Shown here: positions 10,143 through 18,073 of the stretch, piece after piece
How the letters are laid out: each line of letters opens with the position of its first letter
Numbering within the stretch: position 1 is the stretch's first letter
Assembly (NCBI RefSeq): GCF_902825325.1
Contig: NZ_CADEAR010000019.1
Span: 1-47,228, forward strand
Source of the DNA: Brucella tritici
Lineage (GTDB): Bacteria; Pseudomonadota; Alphaproteobacteria; Rhizobiales; Rhizobiaceae
DNA length: 47,228 bases
Reading direction: 5' to 3'
Made by a program: the position numbers and the translations under genes
The notes under the pieces: model-generated
Databases searched by the model: none
Seen by the model: the letters and a program-made list of their open reading frames with translations, nothing else
What the model was told of the DNA's origin: nothing

Positions 10143-10244
10143 TGATTTGGCTGAAACAATCCGGCGCTCTAGATATCTGCCTTGATGCACCTTGTTCGAA
10201 AGCCTGTTCATGGTTCTCGAACGCGCTCCAACAGGTAGTCGAAG

Positions 10245-10886
10245 ATGATTTCAAAACCGAATACATTGCGTTCGAAAGCCCTGACCCGTCGTGGCCTGCT
10301 GTTTGCCGGGATTGCTGTTGCCCTTTACGGCAGCGCCACACAGGCAGCGCCCAAAATAACAACACCGTCCAGAAACTCGCCGCAAGCCGATGTCTACCTC
10401 CTGCGTGGCTTCGGGGATATCTTCTCCGCTGGCATCGACGAGATCGGCAAGCAATTGCAGGCCAATGGCGTCGATGCACATGTCAAAAGCCACGTGGCCT
10501 GGCGTCTCGTATTGAATCAAATACTCGCTGATCAGCAACACAATCCCCGAGCGCCCGTTATCCTGATCGGCCATTCGCTTGGCGCGAATGCCGTCATCGA
10601 TGTTGCCGAGGCCCTTGAGAAGAAGGGCATTCAGGTTGACTATATGGCGACATTCGCCGCGACGGGTCCCGATCCGCTTCCTGGCAATATCAAGCGTGTC
10701 GTGAACTTCTATTTCAAGCAGCATGGCTGGGGTCTACCGCTGACCGCCGGTCCGCGTTTCAAGGGAAGTCTCGACAATCGCGATTTCTCGGGCATGAAGG
10801 ATATCGGCCATTTCAACATCGAGAAGCAGCGTCCGCTTCAGGACGAGGTAGTGCGCAATGTGCTCAGCATCGTACGCTCAAGATGA
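10245..10886 (+). CDS. Secreted alpha/beta-hydrolase-like protein
   Basis: A 213-residue protein with a positively charged N-terminus containing RR (15-16) and a hydrophobic segment ending ATQAA near 35. This suggests export, possibly by Tat. The nucleophile elbow ILIGHSLGANA (Ser111) sits in a lipase/thioesterase-like fold. A late His in DIGHFNIE could complete a triad. It lies 102 nt downstream of the methyltransferase-like gene and ends 14 nt before the tRNA-Sec gene, which is convergent. The substrate is unknown. Confidence 0.75.
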   Translation: MISKPNTLRSKALTRRGLLFAGIAVALYGSATQAAPKITTPSRNSPQADVYLLRGFGDIFSAGIDEIGKQLQANGVDAHVKSHVAWRLVLNQILADQQHNPRAPVILIGHSLGANAVIDVAEALEKKGIQVDYMATFAATGPDPLPGNIKRVVNFYFKQHGWGLPLTAGPRFKGSLDNRDFSGMKDIGHFNIEKQRPLQDEVVRNVLSIVRSR

Positions 10887-10900
10887 CCTGAAAAGCCGAT

Positions 10901-10996
10901 TGGCGGAAGAGAATGGGAGTCGAACCCACCAAAGACCGTCTATCGGCCCCTCCCGGATTTGAAGTCCGGACATGCCACCGGGCATGCATCCCTTCC
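10901..10996 (-). tRNA. selC: tRNA-Sec (UCA anticodon)
   Basis: A 96-nt selenocysteine tRNA including the encoded CCA (TGG at 10901-10903 on the + strand). The acceptor stem is 8 bp (GGAAGGGA with TCTCTTCC), longer than in ordinary tRNAs. The anticodon loop CTTCAAA carries TCA. There is a long variable arm (GGGAGGGGCCGATAG region) and a T arm with GGTTCGACTCC. These are the hallmarks of bacterial SelC. It lies downstream of selB and the small lipoprotein gene and completes the Sec-decoding set needed for the UGA at 20561-20563. Confidence 0.97.
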
Positions 10997-11111
10997 TGAT
11001 ATTGATCAGCTACCGTAGCGGCAGGCGGTTTTCCGCCCGGTTGCTACCATTTCATTCCTACAGCACCAGCAATCAGAGCGTCAATCTGGACGGCTGGATT
11101 CCAGCCGCCGG

Positions 11112-11219
11112 TCACTGAATGATGCAGGTTCCCGGCCATTCATTGCACGGGCGATTAGCGCAGCCACTGACGGCGACAAGAACGATTATCAGGCAGATGG
11201 TTGTCGAAAGAGATTTCAT
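11112..11219 (-). CDS. 35-residue lipoprotein coupled to selB
   Basis: A very short gene of 36 codons. The N-terminus [20 protein letters not shown] is a complete lipoprotein signal with lipobox VSGC. Cleavage would leave a 16-residue lipidated peptide, CANRPCNEWPGTCIIQ, with three cysteines in total. The ATG overlaps the selB stop as ATGA (11216-11219), the same coupling used between other genes of this operon, which argues that it is translated. I recognise no family. The peptide could be a membrane-anchored redox or metal-binding peptide, or an operon-linked protein without a role in Sec decoding. It lies between selB and selC. Confidence 0.65.
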   Translation of the reverse strand: MKSLSTTICLIIVLVAVSGCANRPCNEWPGTCIIQ

Positions 11220-13183
11220 TTCGTTTCTCCAGCTTGCGCTGTTTCCCCTTGCGCGAAATCGCCGAACAAGTCCAGCTTGCGGCGGTTCAGGCGGCGCATG
11301 TCTCCGCGCCTTATCGTGACACTGTTACGATCGAAGAATTCCAGTATCTGGATCGCCACCTTGCGACCGCTATCCACCCGGTCGCGAAACCGCGCCGCAA
11401 TGAACCAGCCACTATCAAATGCCGCATCCATATCCGACAGGATGCCGATCATTTCGGCAATTGTCGCCCGCAGGAAAAAATGGTCGTGCGCCACTTCATG
11501 CACCCGGCCCATGCGCCCTGAAAGCTTGAGCAGGCGGCGAATATCTTCCTCCCGTTCATCAAGCAGACCTGCAATATCGCGCACGCGTGGCGGACGAAAA
11601 CGGGCATCGCTTTCCAGCAGCGGCGCGATGCGTTGCCAGAGCGTCTCGTCGGCATCGCTCATCGTCACTTCATGATCGCGGAGGCGAAGCCAGGCACCGT
11701 CCAGCCTCAGCAGGTCGGCCTCGATCAGCGCAGCGATGGCCGCGCGAAAGGCTGGTGCTGGCAGGCGCGGCTTCAACAGCAACCTCAGCCGCTCTACACC
11801 CATGCCGATCAGGTCTGGATTTTCTTCGTGGAAAGTGCCGAGCCGCGCCAGAATATCCTCGCGCAGAGCATCCCATCGTTCTGGTAACAGCAAGAGCACG
11901 GAGTTCGCCTGCGGGAGCATCACGGCATCGAGCGCCTGCGTCAGATCTTGTGGATCGTCCGGCAAAGCGCGGTCGCGCAGGAATACTGTCGCATCAAGAT
12001 AATAAGGCTCGACAGACAGAAGTGCGCGTGCCGCTTCCACCGGGTCGTCAATGGAGTGGGCGTCAAGCTGCGCCATGCGCTCCGGGCTACGGCGCTTGCG
12101 TTGCGGCGGGCGCAGATCGAGAAAACGTCCGCCGCCGATGGTGCGTTGCGCGGAAACATCCCGGATGACGAAACGATCTCCGGCAGCAGCCGTAACAGGA
12201 CGATCCAGCACCAGCTGCACGCGGTTTTCGGTGCCAGGCCGAAGCTCTTCTTCCCGCAGAAGCACGATGCGTGCTCCGACCTCGGTTGCGGCATGGTGCA
12301 AGCGAACCGGGAACCACTGACCAAGCGGCTTTTTCTCCGAGGACAGGATTTGCAACGATGCATCGATGCGGTCCGTCGGGCGATGCAGGCTGGGCTGCAC
12401 CAGCATGTCGCCGCGATGCACCGCTTCTTTCGATATGCTGTCGCCTGCCAGATTGAGCGCGCAGCGATCACCCGCCTCAGCAGTTTCGCTTGGCCTGTTC
12501 TGCGCATGAATGGTGCGGACGCGCGCGTCCTTGCCAGACGGGCTGATGACCAGATGGTCGCCAATTGCTACCTTACCGGAAAGCACCGTACCCGTGACCA
12601 CTGTGCCTGCGCCCTTGAGCGTAAAGGAGCGGTCCACCGCGAGACGAAAGCGTCCATTTGCCCGCCGCTCGCCGAATGCATGGGCTTCGGTTTCCAGCAT
12701 GGTTTTAAGATCGTCGATCCCGGCACCCGACACGGTCGAGATCGCCAGAACGGGAATGTCGGCAAGCCCTGTCAGCGCCAGTTCATTGCGGATAGCGATT
12801 TCAACTTCGGCAAGACGGTCAGGCTCGACAAGGTCGGATTTGGTGATGACGGCAACCCCGCGCCGGATGCCAAGCAGATTGACGATTGCCAGATGTTCGC
12901 GGGTCTGCGGCATGATCCCGTCATCGGCGGCGACAACCAGCATGACGAAATCGATGCTCGCCGCACCGGCCAGCATCGTATGCACGAACTTTTCGTGTCC
13001 CGGCACGTCGACGAAGCCGAGTATATCCTTTTCGTCACCAGACAAGGGCAGATAGGCAAAGCCGAGATCGATGGAAATGCCTCGCGCCTTTTCCTCCTTC
13101 AGCCGGTCTGTGTCGATCTGCGTGAGCGCGCGCACCAGCGAGGTCTTGCCGTGATCGATATGCCCCGCCGTTCCGACAATCAT
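11216..13183 (-). CDS. selB: Selenocysteine-specific elongation factor SelB
   Basis: A 655-residue translation GTPase that brings Sec-tRNA to UGA codons followed by a SECIS hairpin. The G domain shows G1 GHIDHGKT (7-14), the switch motif [10 protein letters not shown]3 DVPGHEKF (59-66) and G4 TKSD (114-117). EF-Tu-like domains 2 and 3 follow, then a long C-terminal region of winged helices (about 390-650) that in this family binds the mRNA hairpin. The length is normal for the family. The start overlaps the Sel1-repeat gene by ATGA (13180-13183), and the stop overlaps the small lipoprotein gene. Confidence 0.97.
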   Translation of the reverse strand: MIVGTAGHIDHGKTSLVRALTQIDTDRLKEEKARGISIDLGFAYLPLSGDEKDILGFVDVPGHEKFVHTMLAGAASIDFVMLVVAADDGIMPQTREHLAIVNLLGIRRGVAVITKSDLVEPDRLAEVEIAIRNELALTGLADIPVLAISTVSGAGIDDLKTMLETEAHAFGERRANGRFRLAVDRSFTLKGAGTVVTGTVLSGKVAIGDHLVISPSGKDARVRTIHAQNRPSETAEAGDRCALNLAGDSISKEAVHRGDMLVQPSLHRPTDRIDASLQILSSEKKPLGQWFPVRLHHAATEVGARIVLLREEELRPGTENRVQLVLDRPVTAAAGDRFVIRDVSAQRTIGGGRFLDLRPPQRKRRSPERMAQLDAHSIDDPVEAARALLSVEPYYLDATVFLRDRALPDDPQDLTQALDAVMLPQANSVLLLLPERWDALREDILARLGTFHEENPDLIGMGVERLRLLLKPRLPAPAFRAAIAALIEADLLRLDGAWLRLRDHEVTMSDADETLWQRIAPLLESDARFRPPRVRDIAGLLDEREEDIRRLLKLSGRMGRVHEVAHDHFFLRATIAEMIGILSDMDAAFDSGWFIAARFRDRVDSGRKVAIQILEFFDRNSVTIRRGDMRRLNRRKLDLFGDFAQGETAQAGETK

Positions 13184-13917
13184 GGCTTTTCATTCAGCGC
13201 ATTGCGCGCTGCCTCGATGAAAGGAGCGGCAAGCGCGCTGCCGCCCGCCTCGGCGCGCATGAGACATTCGTAAGCCGCCACCGGGTCGCGGTCCACGCCC
13301 ATGCCAAGATGCAGCGCCGCACCAAGCATGGCTTCTCCATCCGGGTCGCCCGCGGCGGACGCCTTCCGCCACCAGTGTACGGCCTGAGACGGATCACGCG
13401 GCACGCCGAGAGCATTATGATAGATCATGCCAAGCCGCGTCATGGCGCTCGCAACGCCGCCTTCCGCCGCCTTCAGCGCCCATTTACGCGCCTCGACAGG
13501 ATCGGCAGTGATTACCTCACCTTCCATGATCATCCAGCTCAGCATGTCCTGCGCCTGTGGATCACCCTGTTCTGCGGCAAGCCGGTACAGCCTTGCAGCT
13601 TCCGGATAGTCAGCCTCGATATCTTCGCCCTTGAACAGCAGCGAAGCGAGATTGCGTTGGCCGGAAGCATCGCCAGCCGCAGCAGACAAGGCCAGCCAGC
13701 GCTGCGCGAGGTCGACATTTTTCTCAACGCCCATGCCGCCTGCAAAACAGGCGCCGATATTGTTCTGCGCGCGCGCATTGCCTGCACGTGCCAGCGGCTC
13801 CCAGATGAAAAGCGCCGTTGCGTAATCGCCCGCCTTTGCAGCGGCAAGCGCCTTCTCCAGCGCTTGCGCTGTCGTATCCGGCTTCGGTTTGCGGGCGAAA
13901 AAATCAGCGAGCCGCAT
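13180..13917 (-). CDS. Sel1-repeat (TPR-like) protein inside sel operon
   Basis: A 245-residue protein consisting almost wholly of Sel1-type helical repeats. These show motifs such as GNARAQNNIGACFAGGMGV, GDASGQRNLASLLFKGED, GVASAMTRLGMIYHNALGV and GDPDGEAMLGAALHLGMGV. No clear signal peptide, so it is probably cytosolic. Such repeats bind other proteins. I chose ATG 13917, which overlaps the end of selA by 14 nt, and rejected an upstream in-frame extension that lies inside selA. The stop overlaps the selB start (ATGA). Its place between selA and selB with overlaps on both sides suggests a tightly co-translated partner of the selenocysteine machinery or the formate dehydrogenase. That role is inference. 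Confidence 0.88.
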   Translation of the reverse strand: MRLADFFARKPKPDTTAQALEKALAAAKAGDYATALFIWEPLARAGNARAQNNIGACFAGGMGVEKNVDLAQRWLALSAAAGDASGQRNLASLLFKGEDIEADYPEAARLYRLAAEQGDPQAQDMLSWMIMEGEVITADPVEARKWALKAAEGGVASAMTRLGMIYHNALGVPRDPSQAVHWWRKASAAGDPDGEAMLGAALHLGMGVDRDPVAAYECLMRAEAGGSALAAPFIEAARNALNEKP

Positions 13918-15301
13918 AGGATGACAGGTTCCGAACAAAACTATTCTCGTCATCAAGGCAGCGCATATCGAGCACGAATGCGCCCTTTTCGATTCGCCCG
14001 ATGACCGGCAAAGGCAGTGCACGCAATGAACCGGCAAGTGCTGTCAGTGCGGAGCCGCTGCCGTCCTTCGGCACAATCGACAATCCAGCACTTGGAACGG
14101 TCGAGAGCGGCAATGCACCAGAGCCGATCTGGCTGGCGCAATCTGTCACCGTCACGATAAAAGTCGGGCCGAGTATTTTCTCCAGCGCCGGCTTGAGCCG
14201 TGCCGCCTGCGCGGCAATTTCAGCCTGCAGACGCGCCAGATAGCGAATGGTCGGCAGCTTTTCGGCAAGCCGTTCTGGATTGCGATAGAGTTTCAGCGTC
14301 GCTTCAAGTGCTGCGAGCCGGATCTTGTCGACCCGCAAGGCGCGCTTCATCGGGTTCTTGTTGATGCGGGCAATCAGGTCGCGCCGCCCGACGATGAATC
14401 CCGCTTGCGGTCCACCAAGAAGCTTATCGCCGGAAAAGGTGACAATATCTGCACTTTCGGCGACCGCTTCGCGCACCGTCGGCTCGTGTGCGAGACCGAA
14501 GGCAGTCAGATCGGCAAGCGTGCCGGAGCCAAGATCATTGACCAGCGGCACGCCCTTGGCTTGCGCAATTGTGGCCAGTTCCGGTGCCGTGACTTCCCGC
14601 GTAAAACCTTCGATCCGGTAGTTGGAGGTATGGACCTTCAGTACCAGCCCCGTATCCGGGTTGATTGCGTTTTCGTAATCACGCGGATGAGTGCGGTTGG
14701 TGGTGCCGACTTCGACAAGCCGCGTCCCGGCACGGGTCATAATGTCCGGCATGCGGAATGCGCCGCCGATCTCGATCAGTTCGCCGCGCGACACGATGGC
14801 CTCCTTGCCCGAGGCAAGGCTGTTCAGCACCAGCAGCACGGCAGCGGCATTGCTGTTAACGACGGTGGCGTCTTCCGCCCCGGTCAGTTCGCAGACAAGT
14901 GCGCGCAGATGGTCGTCCCGCTCGCCGCGCCCGCCCGACGACAGGTCAAATTCAAGCGAAATCGCCTGCCGCATGGCTTGCGTAGCGGCCTCGATTGCGA
15001 CTTCGGCAAGGAGGGCGCGCCCCAGATTGGTATGCAGAACGGTTCCGGTCAGATTGAACAGCGGGCGCAGGCTCGATTGCCCCGACGCTTCAAGCAAATG
15101 GAGAACCCGTTCAGCCAAATGCGTGTTGCTCGAAAGCGGGGTGCCGGATTTCACCGCCTCCCGCTCATCGCCCAGCGCCTTTCGCACGGCCTCCGTCACC
15201 GATGCGTGGCCGAAACGCTCCAATGCCCCGGAAAGCTCCGGCATTTGCAGAATGGAATCCACGGATGGAAGATGACGCAGCGAAGCCTTGATCTGGTCCA
15301 T
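13904..15301 (-). CDS. selA: L-seryl-tRNA(Sec) selenium transferase
   Basis: A 465-residue PLP enzyme that converts seryl-tRNA(Sec) to selenocysteyl-tRNA(Sec), using selenophosphate from SelD. The PLP lysine is K293 in TFSGDKLLGGPQAG. Also seen are FNLTGTVLHTNLGRA (82-96) and SSGGRGERDDH, both conserved in SelA. The length equals the family norm (about 460). The gene begins 6 nt after fdhE and overlaps the Sel1-repeat gene at its end, so it belongs to the formate dehydrogenase/sel operon. Confidence 0.97.
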   Translation of the reverse strand: MDQIKASLRHLPSVDSILQMPELSGALERFGHASVTEAVRKALGDEREAVKSGTPLSSNTHLAERVLHLLEASGQSSLRPLFNLTGTVLHTNLGRALLAEVAIEAATQAMRQAISLEFDLSSGGRGERDDHLRALVCELTGAEDATVVNSNAAAVLLVLNSLASGKEAIVSRGELIEIGGAFRMPDIMTRAGTRLVEVGTTNRTHPRDYENAINPDTGLVLKVHTSNYRIEGFTREVTAPELATIAQAKGVPLVNDLGSGTLADLTAFGLAHEPTVREAVAESADIVTFSGDKLLGGPQAGFIVGRRDLIARINKNPMKRALRVDKIRLAALEATLKLYRNPERLAEKLPTIRYLARLQAEIAAQAARLKPALEKILGPTFIVTVTDCASQIGSGALPLSTVPSAGLSIVPKDGSGSALTALAGSLRALPLPVIGRIEKGAFVLDMRCLDDENSFVRNLSSYAAR

Positions 15302-15307
15302 GACACC

Positions 15308-16219
15308 TCACAGCCCGGCAAGAAGCGGAGAGAAGCCGCCTCGCCCGTAAGGCGTTTCGCGCATCAATATATCTAGACCGAGGCTCGCAATATCGTCGGT
15401 CATCGGATCGGCATCCGCCGAAAGCTGCTGATAGATGATTTTGACCCAACGCTGGCATTCGTCGCAGGTTTCGGCCTTGATGATGCCGCCGCCTTCCTCG
15501 ACTTCCTTATAGCCGATGCCCTTTGTGGAGCCGCAGCACACGCATTTGACCCGCACATAATGCCAGAGCGTGTTGCAGACGGAACAGGAGCAGAAGCGTG
15601 CGCCATGCGCACCGTGCCAGCCTACGACCATCGAGCTTGACGGTACGCTGCCGCAAGTCGGACAGACGCCATCGGCAACGGGTTTCACCGATTTCGGATC
15701 AAGCGCCGATGCAAGCCGCGTGAAATAGAGCTGCAAGCCTGCCCAGACATAGATATGTTCAGCAATTGCTTCCGGCGGCAAAACACCGGCGAAGAGTGCC
15801 TCGATCATCCGGCGACGTTCACCCGCACTGCTATTGGCCACACGCTCCAGCGCATCGGCTGCATCCTGCGGCTTGGCAATATTGCGAGCACGCTCGAACA
15901 GCCGGTCGAAGATGGTATCGAGCGCCGCTTGCGATATGGCATCCGCACGATCGATCAAGGGCATGCCGAACTCTCGTCCCCGCTCATCGCTCTGCCCCGC
16001 GACGACAGGACCGAGACCAGCCGCAATTTCAAACTGCGCCTCGCTCAGATCGGCTATGAATTCCAGATAGGGTTTCAGCGGGCTGACCGATCCCAAAAGA
16101 CGCAGACGCTCTGCTCTTTTAGCAAAAAGCGCGCCGGGGTCCGGCAATTGCACGAAGGGTGGGGCCGATATTTCGCCGATGACCGTTGGGTCCGGCACCA
16201 GATCTTTCTTGCCTGCCAT
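15308..16219 (-). CDS. fdhE: Formate dehydrogenase accessory protein FdhE
   Basis: A 303-residue cytosolic maturation factor for respiratory formate dehydrogenases. The C-terminal half carries four cysteine pairs (CPTC, CSVC, CVCC, CDEC) arranged like two rubredoxin-type metal knuckles, the mark of FdhE. I chose ATG 16219 because GAGGAG lies just upstream. A GTG four codons earlier overlaps that ribosome binding site. It sits between the formate dehydrogenase structural genes and selA, in line with its role in assembling the molybdenum/selenium enzyme. Confidence 0.95.
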   Translation of the reverse strand: MAGKKDLVPDPTVIGEISAPPFVQLPDPGALFAKRAERLRLLGSVSPLKPYLEFIADLSEAQFEIAAGLGPVVAGQSDERGREFGMPLIDRADAISQAALDTIFDRLFERARNIAKPQDAADALERVANSSAGERRRMIEALFAGVLPPEAIAEHIYVWAGLQLYFTRLASALDPKSVKPVADGVCPTCGSVPSSSMVVGWHGAHGARFCSCSVCNTLWHYVRVKCVCCGSTKGIGYKEVEEGGGIIKAETCDECQRWVKIIYQQLSADADPMTDDIASLGLDILMRETPYGRGGFSPLLAGL

Positions 16220-16312
16220 ATCACTCCTCACGAACCCAACGGGCCACGTGGACCACTGAATACTGTCATTCTGAGGCGACCAACGGAAATTACAACCCGC
16301 TGGTGCGAACTT

Positions 16313-16419
16313 CTAGAGCATTTCCTGTTTTGATTGAATCATTGGAAATGCTCTATCTTTTTGTTTTTTCGCGCATCTTGTTCCGAAAACCGTTTCACAC
16401 TTTTCGGGATGCGCTCTAG
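16313..16419. repeat. CTAG-bounded double palindrome, supplies fdoI stop codon
   Basis: A 107-bp intergenic element bounded by CTAG at 16313-16316 and 16416-16419. It has two parts: a perfect 12-bp inverted repeat (16314-16325 with 16344-16355) and a nested one (GCGCATC 16371-16377 with 16408-16414; CCGAAAA 16383-16389 with TTTTCGG 16401-16407). It looks like a mosaic palindromic repeat of the Rhizobiales RIME type, a resemblance recalled from memory. The TAG stop of the gamma subunit gene (16416-16418) is its terminal CTAG. Confidence 0.75.
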
Positions 16420-17123
16420 GCCGCAGGCTTGCTGCCACCCTGTTTCACTTTCTGCTTCGATGTCAGTTCGCGCAACCATTTGCGATGATGCCGCCATGCC
16501 CAGCCGCCAGTAACCGTGCCGCGTGTCATCGCATGGATTGTGCCCTTGACCCAGATCGCGGCATAGACATGCACGATCCAGACGCAGATCGCCGCCACCG
16601 CCGCCATGGAATGGACAAGCAAGGCCCAGCGCTGCTGGTTGATGCTGGTGAAGGAACCGAAATATTCGTTCCAGATCATCACGCCGGAAACGATCAGAAT
16701 GATAATCAGCAAAGACATAGACCAGAAAACAAGCTTCTGACCGGCATTATATTTGCCGACTTCGGGCAGTTTTTCCTCATGGCCAGCAATCACGTCATTG
16801 GCCTGTGCCAGCCATTGGCTGTCTTCGCGCTTCCACAGATTGGCACTCCAGAAACGCACGAAAAGCCCAAGGAAGCTGAAAAACAACACCACGCCAATCC
16901 ATGGGTGGATAGCGCGTGTCCATTGTCCGCCGCCAAACAGACCTGACAGGAAGAACAGCCAGGGGTGGAACATCGCAAGGCCCGACAAGGCCAGCAGCAC
17001 GAGGCTGATGGCGGTGATCCAGTGATTGAAACGCGCGCCGCCTGAATAGCGGTGCACCCTGACCGGTTTGCCGGGTTCTATCCCGTCACCGCGTTCAACA
17101 TCGTCAAAGTCGGTCTTGCTCAT
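16416..17123 (-). CDS. fdoI: Formate dehydrogenase cytochrome b556 subunit (gamma)
   Basis: A 235-residue inner-membrane subunit that anchors the formate dehydrogenase and passes electrons to quinone through two b hemes. Four transmembrane helices are visible (about 37-58, 77-97, 131-152, 168-190). Histidines H24/H34 ([12 protein letters not shown]) and others in helices 1 and 4 (VHSMAAV, IVHVYA) are candidate heme ligands. It overlaps the beta subunit gene by ATGA. Its stop codon lies in the end of a palindromic repeat. The name fdnI would serve equally; FdoI and FdnI cannot be told apart here. Confidence 0.93.
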   Translation of the reverse strand: MSKTDFDDVERGDGIEPGKPVRVHRYSGGARFNHWITAISLVLLALSGLAMFHPWLFFLSGLFGGGQWTRAIHPWIGVVLFFSFLGLFVRFWSANLWKREDSQWLAQANDVIAGHEEKLPEVGKYNAGQKLVFWSMSLLIIILIVSGVMIWNEYFGSFTSINQQRWALLVHSMAAVAAICVWIVHVYAAIWVKGTIHAMTRGTVTGGWAWRHHRKWLRELTSKQKVKQGGSKPAA

Positions 17124-18061
17124 GAGCTTTTTTCTCCCGTGAGCTTTTCGGCCTGTTCCTCGTCATGCTCTGTCACGACGTTCGGACCCTTGAAGACATA
17201 ATGCAGAAGACCTGCTGCTGCGGCCAGCCCCATTGCGGCCATGCCCGCATATTTGGTCATGCCTTTCCACGCCTCGACAACCGGGCTGATGCGCGGATTG
17301 TTCGGCAGATTGGCGTAGATTTCGGGCTTGTCGGCATGGTGCAGCACATACATGACATGTGTGCCGCTGACGCCCGGCGGATCGTAAAGCCCGGCATTTT
17401 CAAAGCCGCGCGACTTCAGATCCTTGATGCGACCGTCGGCCCATTCCTTCATCTCGTCCTTGGTGCCATAGACGATGGCCTGTGTCGGGCAGGCCTTGGC
17501 ACAGGCCGGTCCTTGTCCAACCGCGATGCGGTCGGAACAGAGCGTGCACTTGTAGGCCTTGTGGGTTACTTCCGAAATGCGCGGAATGTTGAATGGGCAT
17601 CCTTTGATGCAATAGCCGCAGCCGATGCATTCATCATGGATGAAATCGACGATGCCATTGGAATATTGCACAATTGCGCCCGGCGCCGGGCACGCCTTGA
17701 GGCAGCCGGGGTCTTCGCAATGCATGCAGCCATCCTTGCGGATCAGCCATTCCAGATTGCCGGTATCGGGATTGTCCCACTCGGTAAAGCGCATCAGCGT
17801 GAAGGTATTCGGCGTCAGGTCATGCGGATTGTCATAGACACCCACATTGATGCCGACTTCCTCATGCGTGTCGTTCCATTCGGCGCATGCCGACTGGCAG
17901 GCCTTACAGCCAATGCATTTCGACACGTCGATGAGCTTCGCCACCTCCGTCTGGCGCTCTGCAGGCGGCGTCACATTCGACGCCGACCGCCTGATCAGGT
18001 CCTTTTCACCGAAACGCGGCTGTTGCGGCTGGACGCTAGGATTGGGAACGGGTGGAAACAT
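17120..18061 (-). CDS. fdoH: Formate dehydrogenase iron-sulfur subunit (beta)
   Basis: A 313-residue electron-transfer subunit with four ferredoxin-type cysteine clusters: [45 protein letters not shown] and [20 protein letters not shown]. Together they hold four [4Fe-4S] centres. A C-terminal hydrophobic helix ([16 protein letters not shown]) anchors it in the membrane beside the gamma subunit. It starts 12 nt after the alpha gene and overlaps gamma by 4 nt. Confidence 0.95.
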   Translation of the reverse strand: MFPPVPNPSVQPQQPRFGEKDLIRRSASNVTPPAERQTEVAKLIDVSKCIGCKACQSACAEWNDTHEEVGINVGVYDNPHDLTPNTFTLMRFTEWDNPDTGNLEWLIRKDGCMHCEDPGCLKACPAPGAIVQYSNGIVDFIHDECIGCGYCIKGCPFNIPRISEVTHKAYKCTLCSDRIAVGQGPACAKACPTQAIVYGTKDEMKEWADGRIKDLKSRGFENAGLYDPPGVSGTHVMYVLHHADKPEIYANLPNNPRISPVVEAWKGMTKYAGMAAMGLAAAAGLLHYVFKGPNVVTEHDEEQAEKLTGEKSS

Positions 18062-18073
18062 CTCTAATCCCTC

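Noticed and set aside
13918..14037. 40-residue N-terminal extension of the Sel1-repeat protein
   Set aside because: It lies wholly inside selA and does not resemble a signal peptide or repeat. ATG 13917 gives a complete first repeat.
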